Source: Posidonia oceanica (Eukaryota > Streptophyta > Magnoliopsida > Alismatales > Posidoniaceae). From it: a stretch of 64,000 bases of DNA. How positions within the stretch are numbered: position 1 is the stretch's first letter; every line of letters starts with the position of its first letter. A program made the translations under genes and the position numbers. The notes under the pieces are model-generated. The model was not told the DNA's origin and made no database searches. It was given only the letters and a program-made list of their open reading frames with translations. Where the stretch lies: positions 27,027,001-27,091,000 of the forward strand of contig JAZBRS010000023.1 in NCBI GenBank assembly GCA_037176725.1, read 5' to 3'. Shown here piece after piece: positions 1 through 10,734 of this stretch.

Positions 1-1966
1 GCCCCCTCACAGCCTCTCACTGCCCCCTTCTCTGCCACCATTGGCTTCTGCCAGAGCCAATAGGGTGGGGAGGAGAACCCATTTCCACGGCGACCCATTT
101 TCCACCTTCTCCCTTGCCACTTGATCCAGAGCAAAGCAAGGCGATCCAGTAGCATTCTCCAGCTCCACCACATTCGCCCGAGCATTTTACATCTACCTTT
201 GGCCTCCCACAGTCACTGCCAAGCTTCGCCGCACCTTCGCCGTCCACGGCGAACCCATCACCGGTGATGTCTTCCAACGGCTTTCACACAGCAACCACAG
301 CAATTCACACATCCCTAGCAAATCCCACACATTCCTTGCATCCCGTCCATCCTTCCTGCGACCTCAAACCATCGCGAACAACCCCGTAGCCTCCGCGCAA
401 TCGAGCTCACCGCCCCTCCTTGTCCGCCGCCGGCCAACACTACCAGAAGCTATCCCGTGGCACCAAACTTTATCAAATCGTGAACACACCATCTTCTGGT
501 CGCTACGAACTCAACCCAATCCTCCCGAGCAGCTGCCGCTCCCTCCGCGCCGCAGCAACCTCGACGTCAGCGTGTGCCGGCGAGCCACATTGGGGAGCCA
601 CTCCACGTGCCCCCGCAGGTGAACGATCCTATCACTAGCCTCGTCATGCTTCGTACTTACTTTCTAGATATTTAGTTAGATTTTAAAAGCTTTCCTTAGC
701 CGTGTTTAGCTTCCTTCTCCGACGCTGGAGGACTGCTAGGTTAGGCGCCAGTGTGAGCAGCGACTAACCTGCTCCTCTAGCTGCCTGTCGGTCGGACTTT
801 GGGTCGTTGCTCCAGCCGACCCAAAGCTCTGTTTTTATTGTTCTTTGCATGTTTGTGATAATGGATGTTTGCTTTACATGTTTGTGATCATGGATGTTTG
901 CTTTACATGTTCATATAATTATATCATCATTTTGCATAGCCATGGGTTCTAGATTTGGTCCCAAAGTTGGTAGTTTGAGCAACTGGAGTTACAGTGTTGT
1001 CGCCAGTGTAACCGGCAACTAACCTGTAACTTTTGGTAGCTCTCCGGCCGAACTTGAGGCCACAGTATCTTAGGACCTAAGCGTCCATTTCACAGTTTGT
1101 TTGCATCATCATAAACCTGAATTTGCCATCTTCATTTCCATGCATTTAGTTTGCCATTTCGCATCATTTAGCTAGTTTGTTTTCGGCCATGAAGTCTGCT
1201 GTTTGGAAACACTGTGCATGCCTCTGTCGCCAGTGTCCCAAGTGACAAGCTCAAGCACTGCTCACACCGGTGATTGGGTTCAGTTGCTACTTTGACAGGC
1301 GACGTGTGCCTCGCCGATCTCACTGGCGACATGCACTGTCGCCATTCAGGGCGGCGACCAGGCCTATAGTTCAGACAGTGGCTGAGCCACCCTTGTTTGC
1401 CGCTTTGCATCTAATTTATTCTGCTCGTTCGCTTTCAGCTTTGCTTCCCGAGTTTGTTTATCGTCTCTTTGCAGCATTTTGATATTGATCAAGATTTCTA
1501 GCATGTTTTCATTAAACTCTGCATGTTTTCACAAACACATGTTGCATGTCACTTCTTCGCATTGCATGGTTTTATTCCGACGTTTTGTTCCTTGCCTGCA
1601 TTGCATTTAGGGCGATGATGCTTACTGTCTAGAGTTCTTACGAACCAGGGCACGCCCGGTTCGAAACACGGGCAACGTTACTGAGCACATAGACTCCACG
1701 TTTAATTTCATTCATGCATCATGACATATTAAGCATGTAATTAAGCATTCATTAGGCATTCATAGCATCTCTATCGCCCTCGGGCGTACAGTAAAGGCAA
1801 GTAATTGCTGACATTCTTGCATATGCGAGCGAGAAGCCTAGAAAGACCGATTCCGGACGTATCGGGGGTGCCTAACACCTTTCCCGTGCGTAACAGGAGT
1901 CCTTACCCTTTCTCTTAGCATGCAATGACCATTATGCCCTTATCCTAGGCACGAGTCATATCATTG
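1..1966 (+). mobile_element. Older Tat-type LTR (sense +), left segment, interrupted
   Basis: From about 1620 to 1966 this stretch is clearly the reverse complement of blocks found in the three other LTRs of the window, for example the one around 40550-40830. Shared blocks include the GGTGTTAGGCACCCCCGA-type motif, the CTTTCTAGGCTT block and the GAACCGGGCG-type block. Its continuation lies at 7871-8112, beyond the inserted solo LTR. Left of about 1600 the match fades: 1-640 is a GC-rich block and 640-1500 holds diverged direct repeats (for example about 735-845 and 985-1065, both with a GCCAGTGT motif). That part could be LTR or internal sequence of another element. The true left end lies outside the window. 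Confidence 0.7.
1962..1966. repeat. Target site duplication CATTG (left copy)
   Basis: The five bases CATTG just left of the solo LTR match the five bases at 7871-7875 just right of it. Five-base duplications are typical of Ty3/gypsy integration. Confidence 0.93.
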
Positions 1967-2756
1967 TGTAGTAATCCCAGTGTTCGGATCGTCCATGCAC
2001 GATGCCAAAGCTCGCGTGCACCGATCGGAATCAGGCTCACTATAAGCGGCTATGTCCGAGAAGGAAGGCCTAACTCGAAAACATTTAAAAGAGGGAAAAA
2101 AGAAAAGAAAAGAAGAAGATAAGACAAAATCGGAGTCGCCACCAAGTCTATTAAATCGGAAGACGAGGAAAATCGGGGAAATGCGTGAATAATCGCGCAA
2201 AACCAAGCAAAAGATGCAATGCAGGGCAATGCAAAAGAAATGAGATGCAAATGAATGCAAATGATATGACTCGTGCTTAGGATAAGGGCAATATGGTCAT
2301 TGCGGGCCAAGAGAGGGTAAGGACTCCTGTTACGCGCGGGGAAGGTGTTAGGCACCCCCGACACGCCCGAGAATCGGTCTTTCTAGGCTTACGCTCGCAT
2401 ATGCAGGGAAATGCAGACTTTAGAATGCCTAAGTGCCAATGAATGCCTATCTAAATACTCACAGGTGTGCTCTAAGTGATAGAAGACGATGCAAGGAAGT
2501 AAACGTGCAATCTAAGCGCTCAGCAACGCTGTCTATGTTCCGAACCGGGCGAAACCTGGCTCGTGAGAACTCCGGACAGTAAGCATCACTGCTCTATATG
2601 CAAGTGCAGGCGAGAAGGCGAAACAGCGAGAAAACCATGCAATGCAATCGACATGCAAGGGAAAACGGCGTAAAACAGTGCGAGGAACGAAACAAGAATG
2701 CGAAAAGATGCGAAAACAAGGTTGACATGCAAAATGATGCAAGGAACGGAACAAGA

Positions 2757-3669
2757 ACGCGAAACGGTGCAGGAAAACGAAAGAAGGGCGCAAAACTGGG
2801 CAAGAAAACAAGGGCACGCAAAACGAGACGAGAAAACGAAAGGGCACGCAAAGCGGTGCAAGGAAACAAGACTGCACGCAAAACGGAGCAAGACGAGGAA
2901 GCGACACGCAAAACGGAGCGAGAAAACTTGAAAACACGCAAAACGGTGCAAGGAAACTAAAAGGCACGCAAAACGGTGCAAGACAAAGAAGCGGTACGCA
3001 AAACGGGGCGAGAAAACTTGAAAGCACGCAAAACGAGGCGAGGAAACTGAAGGGCACGCAAAACGGTGCGGAAAACGAAAGAAGGGCGCAAAACCAGGCA
3101 AGAAAAGCAAAGGCACACAAAACGAGACGAGAAAACGAAAGGACACGCAAAACGGTGCAAGACAAAGAAGCGGCATGCAAAACGGAGCGAGAAAACTAAA
3201 GGACACGCAAAGCGGTGCAAGACAAAGAAGCGGCACGCAAAACGGTGCAGGAAAACTTGAAAACACGCAAAACGGTGCAAGGAAACTAAAGGGCACGCAA
3301 AACGGTGCAAGACAAAGAAGCGGCACGCAAAAAGGGGCGAGAAAACTTGAAAGCACGCAAAACGAGGCGAGGAAACTTGAAAGCACGCAAAACGAGGCGA
3401 GGAAACTAAAGGGCACGCAAAACGGTGCAAGACAAAGAAGCGGCACGCAAAACGGTGCAGGAAAACTTGAAAACACGCAAAACGGTGCAAGGAAACTAAA
3501 GGGCACGCAAAACGGAGCGAGGAAACTAAAGGACACGCAAAACGGTGCAAAACAACGAAGCGGCACGCAAAACGGTGCAGGAAAACTTGAAAACACGCAA
3601 AACGGTGCAAGGAAACTAAAGGGCACGCAAAACGGTGCAAGACAAAGAAGCGGCACGCAAAACGGTGCG
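2757..3669. repeat. 30-bp LTR minisatellite, about 30 units
   Basis: Successive 30-base units carry the core CACGCAAAACGGTGCAAG followed by a variable half such as ACAAAGAAGCGG, GAAACTAAAGGG or GAAAACTTGAAAG. Phase is exact over long stretches. Variants alternate in a partly ordered way, as expected from unequal exchange. Because 30 is a multiple of three, frames stay open for hundreds of codons on both strands, coding Cys/Phe/Pro-rich decapeptide repeats on the minus strand. No sign that these are genes. Confidence 0.93.
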
Positions 3670-3899
3670 AATGGCATGCAGTGCTGGGGTTCAGGAGGAC
3701 ATACCTGGAGATCCGGGAGTCTGATCGGAGATCTGCTTGGTCCATGCTGAAGAGTGCTTCGCTGCGGTCGCCTGGGCAGCTTACTCGAGGAGATCCAACG
3801 GTCGGATTGAAAGATATCGCAGCTTCAAGGCAGAAGGGCCAGAACAGGAGAGAAGAACAGATCTAAGTGTTTAGGAGGTCCTAGGGGTGTGCTGAAGGT

Positions 3900-4790
3900 C
3901 CTCCCAAGTGAAGGGGAGTTAAAAGTGCCTAGTGTATGCAAAGGGGATGCTTAAATGCAAGATTAAATGAATGCAGAATGCATGCAAAAGCAAGAAAAGA
4001 CAAGGAAAAGCAATTTGGAAAGAACAGGAGTTCAAAAGCATTTTTGAAGAAAGAAAGGGGCTAAAATGCAAATTTTCCAGAAAACGGGGGTTCTGGGGAG
4101 TCTGGGAATGCGAGTGGAGGGTCTACATGCAATTTTGCAAGCATAGGAGTTAAAATGCAACTTAGGGGCAAAATGGTCTTTTCACATGATTTTTGAAAGA
4201 TGCAAGGCTCTATGTGTGATTTTTAAATCATGCAGGGTCTGAAGATGCAATTTAGTATCGAAAACATGCTCTGAAATCACTGACCATGGACTGAAATGCA
4301 ATATTTGGAAAAAACAGGGGTAAAGATGCAATGTAATAAGCTAAACTGCATGCCAAATGGGTTACTGTCCATTTAAAATGGACCTAAGTGCAAATATGCA
4401 AAGCCAGAAGGTAAAAAATGCAATGCAGTATGCAAAATGAGAAAATAAAACCTAGGTTACTACAGTTCAGAGGACTAAAATGCAAAAATGACAAAAACAG
4501 GGATCTGAAATGCAATATAATAAGGTAAATTTCATGCATTAAAATTAAATAATCTACTGCAGGATTCAGATGCTAAAATAAAAAACAGAAGGGCTAAACT
4601 TAAACTTTTTATAACTAGAAAGCACAGTAAAAGGATTAAAGGGCAAATACTAAAAAACATAAACAGATCATGCAATTTAATATGATTTTGATTCAGAAAC
4701 ACAGCAGATTAATCAAATAAAGGACTGGAACGCAAATAAGTGGAAACTAAAACCAGACATGCAATTTTAGAGTAAAATATCTAAGCTAAG
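3900..4790. repeat. ATGCAA-rich degenerate repeat stretch of the LTR
   Basis: The motif ATGCAA(T/A) recurs every few tens of bases in an AT-rich context (often TAAAATGCAATTTT). The same texture is at 39650-40248, 41900-42730 and 45738-46100 in the other LTRs, so it is a family trait. The solo LTR at 40249 sits within such a stretch. Confidence 0.7.
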
Positions 4791-4821
4791 TAAAAATTTT
4801 GCTACAGTGCACACGCAGGCC

Positions 4822-4856
4822 GTCGGCCACTGTAGCAGTTGCTACCAGTGGCCGAC
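4822..4856. other. Perfect 11-bp-stem hairpin at start of the GC-rich LTR block
   Basis: The arms GTCGGCCACTG (4822-4832) and CAGTGGCCGAC (4846-4856) are exact reverse complements. The 13-base loop contains TAGCA and TGCTA, which can extend the stem. The homologous position of the second solo LTR (42785-42818) has a hairpin with a different outer stem. Confidence 0.75.
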
Positions 4857-6300
4857 AAAGGGGGCAGGAGGGCGCTCCGGGGAGGTAGCTCGGCGGGCGA
4901 GCTTCACCAGGCCCTAGCGGAGCTCGGGCGAGGTCCGGCGAGCGGCGACGCTGCCTGGAGCGGAGCTGGGGAGCCACCGGAGGTCTGAGTCTGATCGAAG
5001 GCCAGGAGGACGACCGGAGCGTCGTCGATGCGAACTGAAGGCTGGGCTGCATTCCTGAGGTCAGTGCGGAGCTCGGGCGACGGTGGGAAGCCGGTTCTGC
5101 TCACGGAGCGACGGTTCTGGTCGTCGGGCCCGCCGGAGAAGACGAGTCAACGGGCGTGGACTCGGCGAGAAGGGGAGCGGAAACCTAATCCAAGGGGCTA
5201 GGAAGCATGCGGGAGAGAAAACTAAGGTAAGGGGAAGAAGCGGCACCTGTTCTGCCGTCCGGAGCACTCCCCCGACGTCGGCTTGTTCTGCAGATGCCGG
5301 TGAGGTTCGTCCGGCTGACGGAGGAGTTGTCGACGGCCCGCGAACGCTCGGACCTGCTTCGTAGAGTCCTCCGGTGCTCGCTAGACGCCTGGAACGGAGT
5401 TCTGCAGCCCGGAGAAGGATTCGGCTCCAGTGGGTACACTGGAAGTTGCAGCAGATGGGTAGGGATGTTCTCTGGTCTCGGGATCGAATGGAGGGCACCG
5501 GTGACTTGCTGGAAGTTCGGGGAGTGGATCTGAAGGGTCGAACTGCGATTCTGGAGGCTGTGGGTGGAGTTTGCCGGTGGAGTGAATTCTGGACAGAATC
5601 GAACGTAGGTGTTTGTGGTGGAAGGTTTCGTTTGTGGTGGGGGAGAAGGCTGAAGGTCGGGCGGCTTAGGAAGGTGGTGTTTCGGCGAGTGTCTGAGCGG
5701 AGTTTGGGAGGATGTGGTGGACTGTGGTGCGGAGAATTCCGGAAGGGGTGCGAGTTGGGTTCGGTCTGGATTTCAGGAGGTTTCCGGCGAAATGTGGGTT
5801 GGTTTCTCTGTGGGAAGGAAGGGAGAAGTTGCAGGTGGCTTGGGTGAGATTGGGGGGTGAATTCTGGGCTGCTCTCGGGGTGTTTCGGGCTCTGGTTCGC
5901 TGCGGAAGGGAGAGCCGAAGGTCTGGTGTTTCTGGGTGGATTTCAGAGGAAGAATGGGGCTCTCGCTTCCTGGGGATTCACTCTGGGATCTCCTCTCTCT
6001 TCCGGGATGTTCCTCTCCTCTTCTCCTCTCATTTCCCTCCTCAAATCGGCTCTGATTTCCCCTCCTTTCTGCCTTGAATCTGATGACTTCTCTTCTTGGT
6101 TTTGTAGGTCTGCGGCAATTGAATGTTGCGGAGTGGCGATGGTAGGAGCACGGACGAAGTTCGGCGCGTGCCCGTCCGGCTCGAGCAGAAGGTGGCAGGT
6201 CGGCAGAATGGCAGGCCAGCGACTACTGTAGCTGATGGCAGGCGGGAGAGGGAAGGAGGAAGACGGCACTGTAGCTGCGGGCCGGGCTGAAGATTTTGAA
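4857..6300. other. GC-rich block of the LTR
   Basis: GC-rich segment with many short open frames on both strands, none convincing as a gene. Homologous blocks lie at about 42780-44110 and 46140-47880 in the other two LTRs. Short shared motifs such as CACTGTAGC recur. In LTR sense it lies downstream of the AT-rich block, so it may be the transcribed R-U5 part (inference). Confidence 0.5.
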
Positions 6301-6419
6301 AAAAAGAAAAAAAAGGGAAAACGGGCCGGTGAGCCCAGTAAGGAAGAAAGGAGAAGATAAAATGGAAGAAAGAAAGAAAGATGGAAAGAAAAATAGGAAA
6401 AAATAAGATAAAAATAAAT

Positions 6420-7190
6420 AAAAATATTAGATGACTTGGGTTGTAGGTTAGATGTTTAACTGGATTTTTTAATGACTGTTTTTAGGTTAATTAGTGTGTT
6501 TTAGGCTTGATTAGGGTTTTAGGGTTTTATTTTGTTTTTAATTTGTTTTCCACTTGATTAGGTGTTGGTTAAGTATTTTTAAATCGTTTTTAAAATTGTG
6601 TTTTCTTGTTAAGTATCTTAGGATGTTAATTAGGATTTTTAGGATTTATTTTTATATTAATTAGAAAAGGTTTTGGGCTTTTTAGTTCTAGTCTTTTATG
6701 TTTTTCTTCCTTAAGTCTTTTGAACTATGTTTTTTGATTTTTATTTGTTAATTCTTCTTGATGTTTTTTAGTTGGTTTTTTCCTGGTTTGATTAAGTGTT
6801 CTTAAGTCTTTCAACTGTATTTTCTTTTTCCTTTTTTAATTAAGTTCTTATGTTGTTTCTTTCTTATGTTTATTAGGTTAAGTCTTTTACCTCCTTTAAT
6901 TACTTGTTTTATTGTTTGATTTTTAATTCTTCTCTTTAGGGTTTGTTTTTTAATTCTTTTAGTGGGGTTTTTATTCTTGGTAGGTTCTGACTTTATTTCA
7001 GTTTTTTACTTGATTTTACAGTATTTTCTTTTAGTTTGTTTTGCATTTTTTAGTTTGCATGCTTGGTTTTCTTTTTAGCTTGATTTAGTTAAGTTTGAGT
7101 TTTTAATCATTTGTTTAATGTGTTTTAGTTGCTTTTCTTGGAATTCTGATTTGTTTCTTTTATGTTTTGGGGTTTTACAGATTTTTAAGG
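6420..7190. other. T-rich block of the LTR (A-rich in sense)
   Basis: Low-complexity TTTTTAGGTT/TTAATTAAG-like sequence, conserved almost base for base with 44270-45050 and less closely with 48000-48790. The edge next to the GC-rich block carries AAAATAAATAAAAATATT, a TATA-like run in sense. Probably U3; no gene. Confidence 0.5.
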
Positions 7191-7870
7191 ATTTTCATGG
7201 ATTTTTGCAAAAGAAAGAAGAAGAAAAGAAAAAGAGGAAGAAAAGGGGAAAAAGGAGAATAAAAGGGGAAAGAGATAGGTTTGAGGGAAAAGATTTTTTA
7301 AAATTCAGGGAAAATGTTAAAAATAAAATAAAAATAGGAATAAGATAGAGAAGGGATAGGAGTACAAAGGGGGCCCACAGCCAAGCCAGAAAAAGGGCAA
7401 GAAGGGGATGAAAAGAGAGACGATAATCAGGAGAGAGAGAGGAGAGAGAAAACGATAATCCAGGCAAAAGGGGGTCTTAGGAGTCTCGGAAAGGGGTGAA
7501 ACTTGGCGGGCGCGGGGTCTAGGGTTTCTAGTTCTAGTCTCGGAGTTTTGGTTTGGTTTTGAGGAAGTTTTGGAGGGGTTTTGAGGTGTAGAAAAAGGGT
7601 ATTTTTGCCTAAGTTTCCTAGGGTTTTTGGGAGGGGTCTGGTTTGAGATTTTGCAGGCTTTTTGGTGGGTTTGCTAAGTCATCAGGGGTGAGTTTTCTTA
7701 TGGATTTTGGTGGGTTTTCAGGTTCGGAAAAGGGGGGTAATCCTAGGTCAGGTTTGGGCTTGCTTTGAGGGGAAAGAAGGAGAGGAAGGTGTGGATTTGG
7801 GTCCAGGTTCGGGTCCAGCACCCACCGGAAGGCTCCAAATGATCCAGCCTGTCAAAATGAGGTGTCAACA

Positions 7871-7875
7871 CATTG
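7871..7875. repeat. Target site duplication CATTG (right copy)
   Basis: Identical to 1962-1966 and directly after the terminal TGTCAACA of the solo LTR. Confidence 0.93.
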
Positions 7876-8112
7876 CATAGCATTGCATCCCTTTGCATGT
7901 TTTTCATGCATTTCCTCAATTTTCCTTGTCTCCCGATTTAATAGACTAGGTGGCGACTCCGAATTTGCTTTATCTTTGTTTTTCCTCTTTTTTTGGTGTT
8001 TTCGAGTAGAGTTTCCTTCCTCGGATCCACCTGCTCATAGTGGCCTTTTTTCGGTCGGTGCATGCGAGCTTTGGCATCGTGCATGGATGCGTCAATTTTC
8101 AAGGTTACTACA
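7871..8112 (+). mobile_element. Older Tat-type LTR (sense +), right end
   Basis: Begins with the CATTG duplication and continues the interrupted LTR of 1-1966. Reverse-complemented, it aligns along its length with the first ~300 bases of the LTR at 40249: TGTAGTAA start, ATGCCAAAGCTCGC block, CGGAGTCGCCACC block and CTATTAAATCGG block. It ends in TTACTACA at 8112. Confidence 0.85.
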
Positions 8113-8587
8113 GCTACATATTGTTAGGTTTTTCTTGGCATATAAAGGATCACTTATGATTTCTGATGAGCTTTTGTTACATGGCTGGGTTATACAAACT
8201 TTAAGATGTTTGTTATGATGTCTGATATTTGTGACATTCTTATGATATCTGATGATATCTGATGGCTAGTGTAATGCATATTACTCTGATATCTAATGAC
8301 TATTGCAACTATGATGGCTACATATTGTTAGGTTTTTCTTGGCATATAAAGGATCACTTAAAATTTCTAATGAACTTTTGTTACATGGCTGGGTTATACA
8401 AACTTTAAGATGTCTGTTATGATGTCTGATATTTGTGACATTCTTATGATATCTGATGGCTATTGTAATGCATATTACTCTGATATTTGATGGCTATTGC
8501 AACTATGATGGCTGCATATTGTTAGGTTTTTCCTGGCATATAAAGGATCACTTATGATTTCTGATGAGCTTTTGTTACATGGCTGGG
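8113..8587. repeat. ~200-bp tandem repeat, 2.4 copies
   Basis: Units start with GCTACATATTGTTAGG at 8113, 8317 and 8511 (the last reads GCTGCATATTG). Units are 204 and 194 bases plus a partial third. Each carries several TGATATCTGATGGC-like subrepeats. The first unit begins at the edge of the older LTR. No coding potential seen. Confidence 0.85.
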
Positions 8588-8943
8588 AGAAATGCTTATC
8601 TCATATGCATCAGATATGCTCAGTATGGCTGTATTGCTTATTTTATTTTGATATATGCTCACAGTTCTATTTCCTGTTTGTAAAATATGTGATGCTCATT
8701 TATTGTGATGCTTTCTATTATATATTATCTCTGATTGCAGTTGTATTCTATGTTATTCTTTGCTATTCTTTGCAGTTGTATTGTCATTTATTATATGTTA
8801 TTCTGCAACAAGAACATATGACATCCATTTGCTTGTTTCATTGTCATCAATATTTCTGCAACAACACAATAACAACGAACATATGACATCCATTTGCTTT
8901 CAACAATATTCAAATGAGCTAGTACATATCATCCATTTGCTTG
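8588..8943. other. AT-rich spacer with short repeats
   Basis: No gene recognised. Contains about three copies of an ACATATGACATCCATTTGCTT-like phrase between 8815 and 8945, suggesting local duplication. Confidence 0.4.
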
Positions 8944-9288
8944 TTACATGTTAATCAATAAACATATGACTACTAGTAACAACAAAATAACAAGAAGTCC
9001 AAACGATAGCATTAAACAACCTAGTTTTTTCATCTTGTTCACAATGTTAATCTCTATGGTGTCTAACTTGTACATCACGTCTATAGGTTGGCAACTAACT
9101 TCATCAACCCAAGCAAAATATCCATACTTCTTGCCTCCTTCCTTATTGGGACATCGAAAGAACCGTCTCTGTGAATTAGCATCAGTATGTGTTGTCCATA
9201 TGTTACAAATCAAGTCACACTTGGGATAGACATGTGATGCTGTGTTGTTTAATCTTGAAGAAGAAGCAGCAACTGAAGAAGTCAACAT
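8944..9288 (-). CDS. Small GRF-zinc-finger-like protein with C-terminal membrane segment, probably degenerate
   Basis: An ATG-initiated frame of 114 residues. Residues about 21-63 resemble the plant GRF-type zinc finger: a cysteine-containing start, then QRRFFRCPN and GYFAWVDE, close to the family's GRRFxxCPN...CGYFxWVDE. Two expected zinc ligands look replaced by Tyr (in VYPKC and in KKYGYF), so metal binding may be lost. A mixed segment follows, then a strongly hydrophobic C-terminus (about residues 92-113, LSFGLLVILLLLVVICLLIN) that could be a tail anchor. Small GRF proteins with a C-terminal hydrophobic tail are common in plant genomes, often in repeat-rich DNA. The function here is unknown. 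It could be a pseudogene or the last exon of something larger. It lies between a tandem repeat and a low-complexity block. Confidence 0.45.
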   Translation of the reverse strand: MLTSSVAASSSRLNNTASHVYPKCDLICNIWTTHTDANSQRRFFRCPNKEGGKKYGYFAWVDEVSCQPIDVMYKLDTIEINIVNKMKKLGCLMLSFGLLVILLLLVVICLLINM

Positions 9289-9337
9289 CTTTGGAGCAAT
9301 TTGTCGAATACTTGGGAAGCACTAGTGAAAAAAGGAG

Positions 9338-9765
9338 GAGAAGAAGAAGAACCTGATACAAGGGGGTCAGTACAAACCTGTCGAGGAGGACGACGACACG
9401 GAGGAGAGGACGAGGAGGAGGTGGACAGGAGGACGACGACGACGACGATGAGGAGGAGAGGTCAACCGGAGGAGGAGGACGACGACGACGACGACGAAGA
9501 GAGGTCAAGGAGGTGGAGAGGATGAGAAGGAGGAGGAGGAGAACTTGATAAAAGGGGATCAGTACAAACCTGTCGAGGATGACGAGGAGGACGACGAGGT
9601 GCACAGGAGGACAAGGAGGAGGAGAGGTCGACGAGTAGGAGAGTCGAGGAGGAGGTGGAGAGGAGGAGGAGAAGGAGGTGGTGGAAAGGAGGAGGAGTTG
9701 TGACAGGAAAAAGAGAAAGGAAGAAGAGGAAGAAAGAAGACGACGAAGATGAAGAAAGAAGGGAA
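9338..9765. repeat. GAC/GAG-rich low-complexity block with an internal duplication
   Basis: Purine-rich GAGGAGGACGACGACG trinucleotide runs. A longer phrase including GGTCAGTACAAACCTGTCGA appears near 9364 and again, with small changes, near 9558, so a unit of about 195 bases was duplicated. Acidic frames on + and Ser/Pro/Leu frames on - are products of the composition. Confidence 0.7.
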
Positions 9766-10308
9766 GGAGGATTATAGGTTTTTAAATTCAAGTATAAGTA
9801 ATGGTTATGTAGTAAGGAGGTTTTTGAAAAACGTTTGTGGGATAATAAGGTTATTTCAATTAAATTCTGATGCTATTATTATTAGAATCTAACGGAAATT
9901 AACTCAGGGAGTTTTCTAATATTAGATACAAACTTTAAGGGAATAATACAAATCTGATAAAATGTGGAAGATTTTTAACGAATGAGAATAAACTTAAAAT
10001 GTTATATAAAAATTACCTTAATATTTAAGCACGGCCATAATATATGTCGCCTTATTGTATTTCTTGCCTTTTGTCTTTTTATTAATATCTAGGCACAGCC
10101 TTTTTCCTTTCAAAAGGGCACAAAAAAAAAAAAGAAACCCTCCCACCTTAGCCATGAACGGTCTGTTCTCCAAACCCACCTCCTCCGCAAGCTCCCCACG
10201 TTCGCTGGCATCTGCTCCTTTTCCATCACCGCCACCTCCGCTACCCCTCCACCAAACTCACCACTAACCACCTACATCACGACAATCCATGGTCGCCAGA
10301 GCCAACAG

Positions 10309-10490
10309 TTCTTTTTTTTTTTTTTTTACGGAAACAGATTGTTTCGTTCAAATAAAGCAGCTTACAAGAAACAAACCTGAGGGTCTATATAATGGGGGAC
10401 GGAAGGTGAAATTACAACAGAAAATCCACGTGACCCATCTATCAAATAATTATAACTCTCACACGAAAACACACCAATTTTTCAGTTGAA
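10309..10490 (-). mobile_element. Possible 3' end of a poly(A)-tailed retroposon
   Basis: A run of more than 15 T (an A tail on the minus strand) precedes ACGGAAACAGATTGTTTCGTTCAAATAAAG. On the minus strand this gives ...GAAACAATCTGTTTCCGT followed by poly(A), the look of a retroposon tail. Extent and family cannot be fixed. The rest of 9766-10530 has no recognised gene. Confidence 0.3.
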
Positions 10491-10734
10491 GGGCATTTTC
10501 AGGTGGGACCCACAAATGTCCGAATTTGTCCGTATCAGTCTTATATTAATATATATATGCGCAAATACATTTTTTATATATTTAAAGTTATAATATCTTA
10601 TTAATAAATAATCATAATTTTACCAAGTTACGTGACATGAGAAATTGAGAAGTACACGAATACACGCTCCATTGCCAGCTTTGCCACTATTCAGTATTCA
10701 CTCACTCTCGCTTCATCATTTTCTCCACAATTGA

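Larger units (their letters stand above)
1967..7870 (-). mobile_element. Solo LTR of a Tat-type Ty3/gypsy element, 5,904 bp
   Basis: The + strand reads TGTAGTAATCCC at the left end and TGTCAACA at the right end; in sense (minus) orientation this is TGTTGACA...CTACA, a canonical TG...CA LTR. It is flanked by identical CATTG pentamers. Nothing internal (no gag-pol, primer-binding site or second LTR) lies between the duplications, so it is a solo LTR left by unequal recombination. In + order it holds a conserved end block (1967-2560), a 30-bp minisatellite (2757-3669), an ATGCAA-rich AT stretch (about 3900-4790), a GC-rich block (4800-6300), a T-rich block (6420-7190) and a conserved end block to 7870. 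The open frames inside it are by-products of these repeats. Confidence 0.92.

Noticed and set aside
2586..3677. 363-codon Cys/Phe/Pro-rich open frame on the minus strand
   Set aside because: Entirely made of the 30-bp minisatellite; other frames of the same DNA are equally open and no start or domain is conserved.
3175..3750. 191-codon Gly/Asn/Arg-rich open frame on the plus strand
   Set aside because: Same minisatellite read in the other direction.
9301..9791. Acidic (+) and Ser/Leu/Pro-rich (-) frames
   Set aside because: Product of GAC/GAG trinucleotide composition.
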